Part shown: piece by piece, positions 35,259 through 42,847 of the stretch
Layout: every line of letters starts with the position of its first letter
Position numbering within the stretch: the first letter of the stretch is position 1
Assembly (NCBI GenBank): GCA_900114405.1
Contig: FOSY01000005.1
Span: 62,001-126,000, forward strand
DNA: 64,000 nt
Reading direction: 5' to 3'
Source of the DNA: Lachnospiraceae bacterium KH1T2
Lineage (GTDB): Bacteria; Bacillota; Clostridia; Lachnospirales; Lachnospiraceae
Position numbers and translations under genes: made by a program
Notes under the pieces: model-generated
What the model was told of the DNA's origin: nothing
The model's database searches: none
The model's input: only the letters and a program-made list of their open reading frames with translations

Positions 35259-36172
35259 TATCTCATCCCTCCTCTATAATACTGATTGTATGGCACTTCA
35301 ATATACAGCGCGAATCCGGCATCCTCTGCACTCTTTATCCATACTTTTCCATTCCATTCACTTACAACAGCTTTCACCTGCGCAAGTCCGAGTCCCGTTC
35401 CGCTCTTTTTATTCCTTCCCTGATGATTAAGCCCAAGAAGTCTTTCCGGATTATTCTCGAAGACGCCTGCACCATCGTCTCTAAATATGATGAGAAGTTT
35501 CTCTGAGTCCTTTGACATAGTTACTTGAAGCTTATTTTCCGGCTTAAGATATTTGATCTCATTATCAAGAATATTCATAAATATCAGCTTAAACGCCGAT
35601 TTATCAGAGTAGATCTTAAATGTTTCATCATCAGTCCTATATATAAGATTTATCTTTGAAGTCGCTTCATCGCAAAGTTTCCTACAATACTCATAAAGGT
35701 CAAATTCCTCTAATATCCCCTTGATAAAGAGTGCATTACCCTCATTTCTTTCAGTTTCAGCAAGTATCTTGCCCTTAGTAAAGGAAACTATCTTATCTTC
35801 ATAGTCTATCTCTTCATCTTCTTTATTCTGTTTTTCACATTTTTCTTTATCTGGATTTTCTTCATTGAAATGATCTTCCGGATAACTATTTTCAATAGCC
35901 TCCGGGAACTCGATAAGCCTTGTGTCCTCTTCAGTTGAAGTATTCTCTTTTTTTTGCAGGAATTCTAAAAAATCAAAGACTTTCCACACAAGGAATAAAT
36001 GATTAATAGCGCATGCTAAAAAAAGAATCAGTGCTATATAATATATACCTGATTTAACGAATAGTGAACCACATACAAATGTAATTCCATTTATGACAGT
36101 TGTAACAATTAATGTCTCTGTAAGCAAAGCAACTTTATCTTTGCATACATTTTCATTATATTTATTCTCCAT
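35258..36172 (-). CDS. Membrane protein with histidine-kinase-type ATPase domain, no evident phospho-acceptor
   Basis: 304 residues. Two membrane segments (about 20-40 and 43-62) are followed by a charged linker. A HATPase_c domain follows, with an N-box (FMNILDNEIKYL), G1 box (FRDDGAGV) and G2 box (SGTGLGLAQVKAVV). I see no DHp helix with a conserved His before the N-box; the expected place reads ILAETERNEGNALFIKGIL. It is therefore either an ATP-binding signalling protein or a kinase of unusual type. It is the first gene of the CIS operon, 39 bases after the -10 box, with a GGGGGAG ribosome binding site. No response regulator is next to it. Confidence 0.75.
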   Translation of the reverse strand: MENKYNENVCKDKVALLTETLIVTTVINGITFVCGSLFVKSGIYYIALILFLACAINHLFLVWKVFDFLEFLQKKENTSTEEDTRLIEFPEAIENSYPEDHFNEENPDKEKCEKQNKEDEEIDYEDKIVSFTKGKILAETERNEGNALFIKGILEEFDLYEYCRKLCDEATSKINLIYRTDDETFKIYSDKSAFKLIFMNILDNEIKYLKPENKLQVTMSKDSEKLLIIFRDDGAGVFENNPERLLGLNHQGRNKKSGTGLGLAQVKAVVSEWNGKVWIKSAEDAGFALYIEVPYNQYYRGGMR

Positions 36173-36200
36173 TGCTCCCCCTCTGAGCCCATATTCCCTC

Positions 36201-36239
36201 TATAATGCAAATTATAGCATTCGGTTAATTTTGTATCAA
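36201..36239 (-). promoter_or_regulatory. Promoter of the CIS operon with a palindrome at the start site
   Basis: On the minus strand TTGATA (36234-36239) and TATAAT (36211-36216) are 17 bases apart, with a TGC extended -10. TATAAT-TTGC-ATTATA (36201-36216) is a perfect 6+6 palindrome covering the -10 box and the predicted start, suitable for an operator. I see no other comparable promoter down to the left edge. Confidence 0.75.
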
Positions 36240-36300
36240 TAATTCAAACTGTATACTTGGAATTGTATCTACAAATATGCACTCAATCTTCGCGGAGCAT

Positions 36301-36360
36301 TTTAAAAGCAGCCCTCCCGGAGAATTAATAGCTTAAATGCTTCTCTCACGAGAGGACTGC
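36301..36360 (-). terminator. Intrinsic terminator of the surface-protein gene
   Basis: Arms at 36349-36360 and 36308-36319 pair over 12 positions as RNA (two G-U pairs), followed on the minus strand by TTTTAAAA. It separates the surface-protein gene from the CIS promoter. Confidence 0.7.
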
Positions 36361-36376
36361 CAAAAATCAGCTTATG

Positions 36377-39300
36377 TTATCCAATTTTTATCTTTACATT
36401 ATACTTAGCTGCACCCTTGCCACTTCCATAGATTATCGTTATCTTTGCAGTACCGCTCTTATGAATAGTTATCTTACCTGTACTACTGTCAATACTTGCA
36501 ATTTTTGACTTTGATGAAATATAGGATGTCGGGCTGCTTACCATAGTATTTTTGATGAAACTTGTCGCATAGACTGTATCACCCACTTTAAGGTTTGTAA
36601 TCTTCTTCGGAAGATCAGGTTTTTCAGCTGTCAAAGTCTGTTCCTCAACCTTTGCCCAGTAACCGCCCTTAACTTTCCGGAGAAGTGCAATAGTCGCTGT
36701 ACCAGGCTTCTTAACCTTTATTCTTCCCTTTTTGCTTACAGTCATTATAGCTTTTTGAGCCTTATTCTCTATCTTGAACTTATACTTGTACCCCGTCTCA
36801 CCATATTTGCTGAATAAGCGTGAAATATCTGACTTATTCTTAACTACCAAAATACGTTCATTAGCCGACTGAGTTTTCTGTGTTTCTTCTCCCGGTGTCG
36901 GTTCAACTTCAGAATCACTGTAAAGAAGCGCATAAGTCATACAGAATTTTTCAGCTTCAAAGCTTATGGTATTTCCATCATCAGAAGTAGTTGAGTCAAT
37001 TATCTCAGCTTTATCTCCATTCACGCCTGCTATGTAGAATTCTCTCTCTGTTTCCGCAAGAACCTGCATATTTTCAGACTGACTTTCAATTTCTGTCAAA
37101 GCCGAAGCCTCCGCTTCATTTGACTCTGTTTTTTTCAGTTCATCCGGTATTTCCAACGTGACTCCTATTGTCTTTGAATTAAAATCACTTATCTCTTCAG
37201 CATCTTCATTTCCGATCTTTTTATAAAGTGAAATGTTTATCAGCTGATGTACCGCTGCATTATTCAGATTCTTGGCAGCATCATCTATTTTTTTCTTATC
37301 TTCTTCGCTTGCTGATTCATCTGCATTTGAAACCTGCATATATACCAGAAGTGCCGCACCATTTCTGATTTTTTCAAGCTCTTCTTTGCCTTTCTCATCC
37401 TTTGAAAGTAAATCCAGTACAAAATCAGCATCCAGATTTGCAACTCCTGCAACAGCAGCATCACCCTCTATTCGGGTTTCAGTTCTTATATAGCCGTCAC
37501 CTGTCTTTACTACATCCTTCATTTCGATCGTAGTAGATGTTTTATCATCTTTTGCTGTAGTTACGAAAATACTGCCTATTATATCTGTCGTGTCTTGCTT
37601 TCTCATGCAAATGGTATAGTCAGTACCAGGACTAAGATTTGTAAAGCTTCCGCTGCTTGTCCATGTATCACCGCCATCTATACTGTATTCATATCCATCA
37701 GTGGTCTCAATGGCAATAGTGTCCTTTTTAACTATCTTAAGGACAGGCATAAGCTTCTCATATTCCTGTTCCTCTTCACTCTTGCCTATCGTTACTTCAA
37801 TACATTCAGCCTCCGACTCTGCTTCACCTACAGCCTTGAACCATACATAATATGTTTTAGACTCCAGACCTTTCGGAATAGATGTAGTCCAGCCAGATGT
37901 AGGCGCACTGACTTTATCATTGCCAAGTGCATACTTCATTGTATAGCCTGAAGGAAGTGCTGCTTTCGCTGCATTTACCAATGCCTGCTCTGAATGATCA
38001 AATACAAGTCCTGTCTTTTTTGTCGGTTTCTGATCCTCAGTCAGAATGATTCCAATACCTTCACTGCCTTCGATAGCTACATTCAGTTCAACTGCCTTAC
38101 TTGCAGGAGTATTGTCTGCCGCTTTGAAACGTACAAGATATCTTCCTGCCTTAACTTTTGTCTCGCTTGAAGAAGCAGTCGTCCATGAACCATCACTGTT
38201 CTTAAGCTTATATTCCATTTTTTCATTTGTTCCTTTGATCTTGCCATCGGCAGTCGAAGCGTCTGACGCATCCACGGTAGTTAAGCCTGTAGGCGCATCA
38301 GAGCGTGAGGCAAGCGTATATTCTATCCACGCGCTTGCCTTTACATCATCCTCTGCTTTCTTACGGATATAAATCTTATGTTCATCACTATCAAGAATAT
38401 CCGTCAATTTAGTTACACTTGTTATTGTATCAGTCTTGGTTGATGATACCTCATAATTATCATTTATTTCGTAAATTTCATTCTGATAATCTGCCTTAAA
38501 TCCTGTTTCTTCTATATTCTCTGGAGCTTTAGGACCGTCCTTCTTCTCTACAGCTTTTGTATCATCTGATTTTACATTAATATCATCTGCCGGGATTCCA
38601 CTTCCACCTGAATCTTTTGCCTGACTGATCACAACATGAAGTTTGCTGTCCACATCTTCTTTAACAACCGTATATGATGCATCACTTGCTTCACTGATTG
38701 CCTCATTGCCTCGATACCACTGATAGGTTACCGGTGTTGCATCTTCAGGATCAGGCTTCACCAAAAGTGTGTCACCTATCTGAGGCGCATCTGAACTATT
38801 AACGCCATCAAGTTTTGTCATTGTAATCGTTGGCTTTGTAGCTTTCAGAGCTATATACGAAGGCTGAAATACCGGGTATTTAGGCGTATCTTCCTTCATC
38901 TTCCATATACTTGTACTCCATCCTTTTGCAGTAAATTTACTCATATCAGAAAAATCTGCTGCACTTAATGGTGTCTGACCCTCTTCAGCTTCACCACTCG
39001 CATCTGCAAGGTAAAAGCAATTATTTATGGTAGGCCCATTCGTACCATAATTTACAGCTTTTAAATCTATAATATAATTGTGACAATATGAACACTCTCC
39101 TTCCCGATCTTCCAAACGTATTACTACTCCTGAAGTGTGAACATAATCGGTTTCTCCGGTATTTTCAATCTCACCGATATTATAACAGTTTGTTACCTTT
39201 CCATTCCAAACATAGGCTGCTATCCCAGCTGCACCATTTAATTGATCCGGAGTTCTCGTAACTGATCGGTTTACCGTTATTTTTCCAATATTGTAGCATT

Positions 39301-39967
39301 TATTAACAGTACCCTCGAATACCTTCCCGGCGATTCCTCCGGCAATACAATGCCTACTATTCGAATTATCACTCCTCACTGCATTTACATTAGCTTTATT
39401 AACGCAGTTTTCTATTTTACCCTCCATATCACAAGCTATGCCTGCAACATGCTCTATTCCCGTTACTTCACCATCTACTGTCAAGTTCCGTATTATTGCA
39501 TCTTTTCCAATATACTTAAATAATCCTGCATGGTATTCACCGGAATAATTATCATTCTTAATGTATAATCCGCTGATTGTGTGACCATTACCGTCAAATA
39601 TTCCATTAAAATGGCAAGAATGATTAGAATCAACATTAGTATCAGGATCACTGATCATTTCCCATTGTTTACGTTTTAGATCAATATCTGCCGTAAGCTT
39701 AAAGTACTTTCCCGTATAGGAATCATTTTCTCGTGAATTATTTACCATATATGAGAAATTTGCCAGTTGCTGTGCGGTACTTATCTCATAAGGAGATGTC
39801 TCACTTCCGGTACCTCCGTCATAAGGATTTGCAGGCGCCGATGTAGGATACTCCCACGAATCATCGGCTCTTACCATAAGTGTCATTCCGGGCATCAAGC
39901 CTGCTGCAAGTGATGCTGCCAGCAGCGTACCCAGTATCTTTTTCCATAGTTTCTTTTTACTCTTCAT
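36377..39967 (-). CDS. Large secreted surface protein with GLUG-type repeats and Ig-like domains
   Basis: 1196 residues. There is a signal peptide (basic start, LLAASLAAGLMPGM, cleavage near VRADD). Residues 50-340 hold beta-helix repeats of the GLUG type (GLFKYIGKDAIIRNLTVDGE, then GGIAGKVFEGTVNKCYNIG, GIAAYVWNGKVTNCYNIG). Several Ig/fibronectin-like modules follow (VTYQWYRGNEAISEASDASY and others). The C-terminal ~130 residues are a BIG2-like domain pair (IASIDSSTGKITIHKSGTAKI). No LPXTG or S-layer anchor is seen, so wall attachment is unclear. It is transcribed from its own promoter behind a repeat tract, with a terminator after it, so it is probably not part of the CIS operon. An adhesin role is inferred. 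Confidence 0.8.
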   Translation of the reverse strand: MKSKKKLWKKILGTLLAASLAAGLMPGMTLMVRADDSWEYPTSAPANPYDGGTGSETSPYEISTAQQLANFSYMVNNSRENDSYTGKYFKLTADIDLKRKQWEMISDPDTNVDSNHSCHFNGIFDGNGHTISGLYIKNDNYSGEYHAGLFKYIGKDAIIRNLTVDGEVTGIEHVAGIACDMEGKIENCVNKANVNAVRSDNSNSRHCIAGGIAGKVFEGTVNKCYNIGKITVNRSVTRTPDQLNGAAGIAAYVWNGKVTNCYNIGEIENTGETDYVHTSGVVIRLEDREGECSYCHNYIIDLKAVNYGTNGPTINNCFYLADASGEAEEGQTPLSAADFSDMSKFTAKGWSTSIWKMKEDTPKYPVFQPSYIALKATKPTITMTKLDGVNSSDAPQIGDTLLVKPDPEDATPVTYQWYRGNEAISEASDASYTVVKEDVDSKLHVVISQAKDSGGSGIPADDINVKSDDTKAVEKKDGPKAPENIEETGFKADYQNEIYEINDNYEVSSTKTDTITSVTKLTDILDSDEHKIYIRKKAEDDVKASAWIEYTLASRSDAPTGLTTVDASDASTADGKIKGTNEKMEYKLKNSDGSWTTASSSETKVKAGRYLVRFKAADNTPASKAVELNVAIEGSEGIGIILTEDQKPTKKTGLVFDHSEQALVNAAKAALPSGYTMKYALGNDKVSAPTSGWTTSIPKGLESKTYYVWFKAVGEAESEAECIEVTIGKSEEEQEYEKLMPVLKIVKKDTIAIETTDGYEYSIDGGDTWTSSGSFTNLSPGTDYTICMRKQDTTDIIGSIFVTTAKDDKTSTTIEMKDVVKTGDGYIRTETRIEGDAAVAGVANLDADFVLDLLSKDEKGKEELEKIRNGAALLVYMQVSNADESASEEDKKKIDDAAKNLNNAAVHQLINISLYKKIGNEDAEEISDFNSKTIGVTLEIPDELKKTESNEAEASALTEIESQSENMQVLAETEREFYIAGVNGDKAEIIDSTTSDDGNTISFEAEKFCMTYALLYSDSEVEPTPGEETQKTQSANERILVVKNKSDISRLFSKYGETGYKYKFKIENKAQKAIMTVSKKGRIKVKKPGTATIALLRKVKGGYWAKVEEQTLTAEKPDLPKKITNLKVGDTVYATSFIKNTMVSSPTSYISSKSKIASIDSSTGKITIHKSGTAKITIIYGSGKGAAKYNVKIKIG

Positions 39968-40052
39968 GAATGTTTCAACCCCCTTTTCTTTTCGGCCTGA
40001 CAGAATAAGTTAATAAATTCCTATCCACACGCGTCGCATTTACGCACATAGT

Positions 40053-40148
40053 GCGTTTTTTAACTTATAGAAATTCCAAAGGAATTTCTTATAAATTAAA
40101 AAACGCCATAAAAAGCAGTGAATCTTCACTCACCGTTTTTTATGGCGT
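40053..40148 (-). promoter_or_regulatory. Structured leader of the surface-protein gene: terminator-like hairpin overlapping a second palindrome
   Basis: Read on the minus strand from the predicted start, arms at 40136-40148 and 40102-40114 form a 13-pair stem, with a smaller inner hairpin at 40117-40130, followed by a T-run, as in an intrinsic terminator. A second palindrome, 40053-40063 with 40096-40106 plus an inner GAAATTCC/GGAATTTC pair, reuses the T-run and the 3' arm, so the two folds exclude each other. This fits an attenuator; that function is inferred. Confidence 0.55.
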
Positions 40149-40153
40149 TGCCC

Positions 40154-40182
40154 ATTATACATAAATTCAATTTTTTCATCAA
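40154..40182 (-). promoter_or_regulatory. Promoter of the surface-protein gene
   Basis: TTGATG (40177-40182) and TATAAT (40154-40159) on the minus strand, 17 bases apart. The upstream edge of the -35 box is 14 bases from the pentanucleotide repeat tract. The predicted transcript has a leader of about 180 bases before the ATG at 39967. Confidence 0.7.
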
Positions 40183-40196
40183 AAAAGGCGCAATTA

Positions 40197-40234
40197 TGCG
40201 TTGCGTTGCGTTGCGTTGCGTTGCGTTGCGTTGC
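40197..40234. repeat. Pentanucleotide tandem repeat (TTGCG), about 7.6 copies
   Basis: A perfect tract of TTGCG units on the plus strand with no interruption, immediately upstream of the -35 box of the surface-protein promoter. It is not in any supported coding region, and pentamers of this length are prone to slippage. Confidence 0.95.
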
Positions 40235-40385
40235 AAGCGTAGTCCGCTCTGCTCATACTGTCAAGTCCTTCCGATAATTTCTTTGCTTCATGTTTCATTT
40301 TTAACATTCACTCTACTGTGAATTTATCGGAAAATCGATTCAACATCTTTATACTTCATTTGTACATATTTATGTCCTATTTAAC
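40235..40385. other. Gap after the threonine aldolase gene with a long-range inverted repeat
   Basis: TTCCGATAA (40269-40277) is the exact complement of TTATCGGAA (40324-40332). An inner hairpin, ATTCAC (40306-40311) with GTGAAT (40318-40323), lies directly against it. No T-run follows, so this is not a clear terminator. No gene is supported. Together with the leader palindromes it makes 40053-40332 a densely palindromic stretch that could be a small non-autonomous element. Confidence 0.5.
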
Positions 40386-41438
40386 TCAAAGACTACCTGA
40401 CTGCAGTTCATCAAGCAAACGTGCCAGTTCAGCAATCTGCTCAGCTGTTGTTGCCCAGCTTGTGCAAAAACGCACCACAGTATGCGCTTCATCTGCCGGC
40501 TCCCAATTGCTGTATATCACACCTGCTTCATCAAGTTTTGAAAGCATCTCGTTTTTCATTACTATAAACTGCTGATTAGTTGGTGAGTCCATGAAGAAAC
40601 TATAATTTCTCTCAGCAAACACCTTCTTTAATTCATCAGCTCTTTCAATTGCATTCTTTGAAATCTCAAAGTAGAGGTCATCTGTAAATAATGTATCAAA
40701 CTGCACTCCATTTAAGCGGCCCTTAGCCAGAAGTGCACCATGTTCTTTTATCATTGTCACAAAGTGCTTAGGTGCATCTCCTTTCGGAAATACTACTGCT
40801 TCTCCGCAAAGCGCTCCAACCTTCGTTCCCCCGATATAGAAAACATCTGTAAGCTCTGCGATATCCCCGATCGAAACATCTGTGTCCTTACTCATAAGTC
40901 CATAGCCAAGTCTGGCACCATCAAGGAAAAGCGGCAGCTCCCACTTCTTACATACGTCGCTTATAGCCTTCAGCTCATCCTTTGTATAAAGTGTTCCAAA
41001 CTCTGTCGGATGGCTTATATAAACCATCCCCGGAAATACCATGTGCTCATGATCTGAATCTGCATAAAATCCGGCAGCATATTTATCAAGTTCTCCGGCA
41101 TCCATTTTTCCTTCATGTGCAGGCAATGCAAGCACCTTGTGCCCGGTAAACTCAATCGCACCGGCTTCATGGACATTCACATGACCTGTCTCCACAGCGA
41201 CCACACCCTCATACATCTTAAGCATCGAGTCTATAACTGTCTGATTTGTCTGAGTTCCACCTGTCAGAAAGAAGATCTCTGCTTCCTCTTTGCCTATAAC
41301 TTTCCTTATCCTACTCTTTGCAGACTCAGTATATTGATCTGTGCCATATCCCGTTGTCTGCTCTAAATTAGTCCTAAGCAAAGCATCAAGTATCTTCGGA
41401 TGACACCCTTCTGTGTAATCACTGGCAAAATTCATCAT
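40386..41438 (-). CDS. ltaE: Low-specificity threonine aldolase
   Basis: 350 residues, PLP fold type I beta-eliminating lyase family. FASDYTEGCHPKIL opens the protein, TGGTQTNQT binds phosphate, FLDGARLGYG holds the Asp contacting the PLP ring nitrogen (about residue 173), and YIGGTKVGALCGE holds the PLP-binding Lys (about 206). It cleaves L-threonine or L-allo-threonine to glycine and acetaldehyde. It is the last gene of an operon behind an alanine/glycine symporter and an NSS transporter, 53 bases after the latter, with GGAGGT before tandem ATGs. Related beta-eliminating lyases cannot be excluded. Confidence 0.85.
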   Translation of the reverse strand: MMNFASDYTEGCHPKILDALLRTNLEQTTGYGTDQYTESAKSRIRKVIGKEEAEIFFLTGGTQTNQTVIDSMLKMYEGVVAVETGHVNVHEAGAIEFTGHKVLALPAHEGKMDAGELDKYAAGFYADSDHEHMVFPGMVYISHPTEFGTLYTKDELKAISDVCKKWELPLFLDGARLGYGLMSKDTDVSIGDIAELTDVFYIGGTKVGALCGEAVVFPKGDAPKHFVTMIKEHGALLAKGRLNGVQFDTLFTDDLYFEISKNAIERADELKKVFAERNYSFFMDSPTNQQFIVMKNEMLSKLDEAGVIYSNWEPADEAHTVVRFCTSWATTAEQIAELARLLDELQSGSL

Positions 41439-41491
41439 ATATTAAAACCTCCAAAAATATACTCTCTTATAAGTCTCATGCGCCGGTCAAA

Positions 41492-42847
41492 TTAAACCAA
41501 GCCTCGTATCAATATTATCAATATAAGAACCGGAAGTACAAACTTAAAATAATTCTTTAATGCAGGAGATATTTTTACCCCGTTGCCTGTATTTGCTTCT
41601 TTAAGGAAATTCTCAAATCCCCATCCCAAACGGCTTACGCAGAAAAGTGCAAATATCATAGAACCTGCAGGAAGAAGAATATTGCTCACAATAAAATCTT
41701 CTGAGTCAAGAACATTACCGCCCTTTATAAGCTGCAAGCCACTCCAGACATTATATCCAAGCACACACGGTATGCTCGCTGCGAGGATAAATACAAGGTT
41801 AACCGCTACAGACTTTTTCCTTGACCAGCCAAGATTATCTATCGCCGTAGCTATAAGGTTTTCAAAAACAGCTGTTACTGTCGAAAAACTGGCAAAAGTC
41901 ATAAAGATAAAAAATAAAAATCCCCAAAGCCTTCCCGCTGCCATATGATTAAACACTTTAGGCAATGTGATAAATATCAGCGACGGGCCCTGATCCGGTG
42001 AAACATTGTAGCTGAAACAAGCCGGAAATATGATAAACCCTGAGATCACCGCAACAAATGTATCAAGGATACTTATCCTGATAGCCTCGCCGGCAAGAGA
42101 ATGACTGTCGCCCATGTAGCTTCCGAATATTTCAATAGCACCAATACCAAGACTAAGTGTAAAAAATGCCTGATTCATCGCAGCTACGATAACATTCATT
42201 ATTCCAACATTTTTAACATTTTCAATGCTTGGCATGAGGAAAAAGCTTATTCCCTTTCCTGCTCCGGAAAGAGTAAAGCTGTGACCTGCAAGCAGAAGTA
42301 TCAATACAAGAAGTCCAAGCATCATATATTTAGTGATCTTCTCAACGCCTCCCTGTACTCCGAAAGAGCACACGAGAAAGCCGGCAATGACTGTGACAGC
42401 CATGAAAATTCCCATTTCTACAGGATTTGCCAGCATATTTCCAAACACATCAGCTATCGCGTCATCTGAAATACCTGCAAACTGTCCTGATGCAAACTTC
42501 CACGCATATGCCATCATCCAGCCGGAAACTGTTGTGTAATACATCATCAAAAGCGCACAGCCTGCTGTGCAAAACCATCCATAGATGTGCCATTTACTTC
42601 CCTTAGGTTCGAGTTTCTTAAAGCCTCCCACTGCACTTCTTCGACTTGCCCTGCCGACTGCAAGCTCCATAGTCATTACCGGCACACCCATGATTATTAA
42701 AAAAAGCAGGTAAAAAAGTACAAAGATTCCGCCTCCATTTGCGCCGGCAACATAAGGAAATTTCCATACATTGCCTATTCCTATCGCACATCCTGCACTT
42801 ACAAGTATAAAGCCCAGCCTAGATCCAAAATTTTCTCTTTCCTTCAT
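41492..42847 (-). CDS. Sodium-dependent transporter, NSS (neurotransmitter:sodium symporter) family
   Basis: 451 residues with about 11-12 membrane segments. The first segment carries the NSS signature GNVWKFPYVAGANGGGIFVL, where backbone and Asn side chains bind Na+. The second is FYLLFLIIMGVPVMTMELAVG, containing the conserved E-L-x-x-G. In bacteria the family takes up amino acids such as Leu, Trp or Tyr with Na+. The start overlaps the stop of the AGCS symporter by one base. The substrate is unknown; the operon with a threonine aldolase suggests a small neutral amino acid. Confidence 0.9.
   Translation of the reverse strand: MKERENFGSRLGFILVSAGCAIGIGNVWKFPYVAGANGGGIFVLFYLLFLIIMGVPVMTMELAVGRASRRSAVGGFKKLEPKGSKWHIYGWFCTAGCALLMMYYTTVSGWMMAYAWKFASGQFAGISDDAIADVFGNMLANPVEMGIFMAVTVIAGFLVCSFGVQGGVEKITKYMMLGLLVLILLLAGHSFTLSGAGKGISFFLMPSIENVKNVGIMNVIVAAMNQAFFTLSLGIGAIEIFGSYMGDSHSLAGEAIRISILDTFVAVISGFIIFPACFSYNVSPDQGPSLIFITLPKVFNHMAAGRLWGFLFFIFMTFASFSTVTAVFENLIATAIDNLGWSRKKSVAVNLVFILAASIPCVLGYNVWSGLQLIKGGNVLDSEDFIVSNILLPAGSMIFALFCVSRLGWGFENFLKEANTGNGVKISPALKNYFKFVLPVLILIILIRGLV

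Noticed and set aside
1..36172. The region as an integrated contractile prophage.
   Set aside because: No integrase, terminase, portal, capsid, holin or lysin genes are seen, and the DUF4255, ATPase, DUF4280 and duplicated J/tube genes are those of eCIS.
36377..39967. The large GLUG/Ig protein as the CIS tail fibre.
   Set aside because: It has a signal peptide, its own promoter and a terminator separating it from the CIS operon.
40197..40234. Possible CRISPR-like array from repeated TTGCG.
   Set aside because: The unit is only five bases with no spacers; it is a simple tandem repeat.
40118..40321. Plus-strand frame translating the pentamer tract as CVALR repeats.
   Set aside because: No ribosome binding site; it crosses promoter and leader elements of the minus-strand surface-protein gene.
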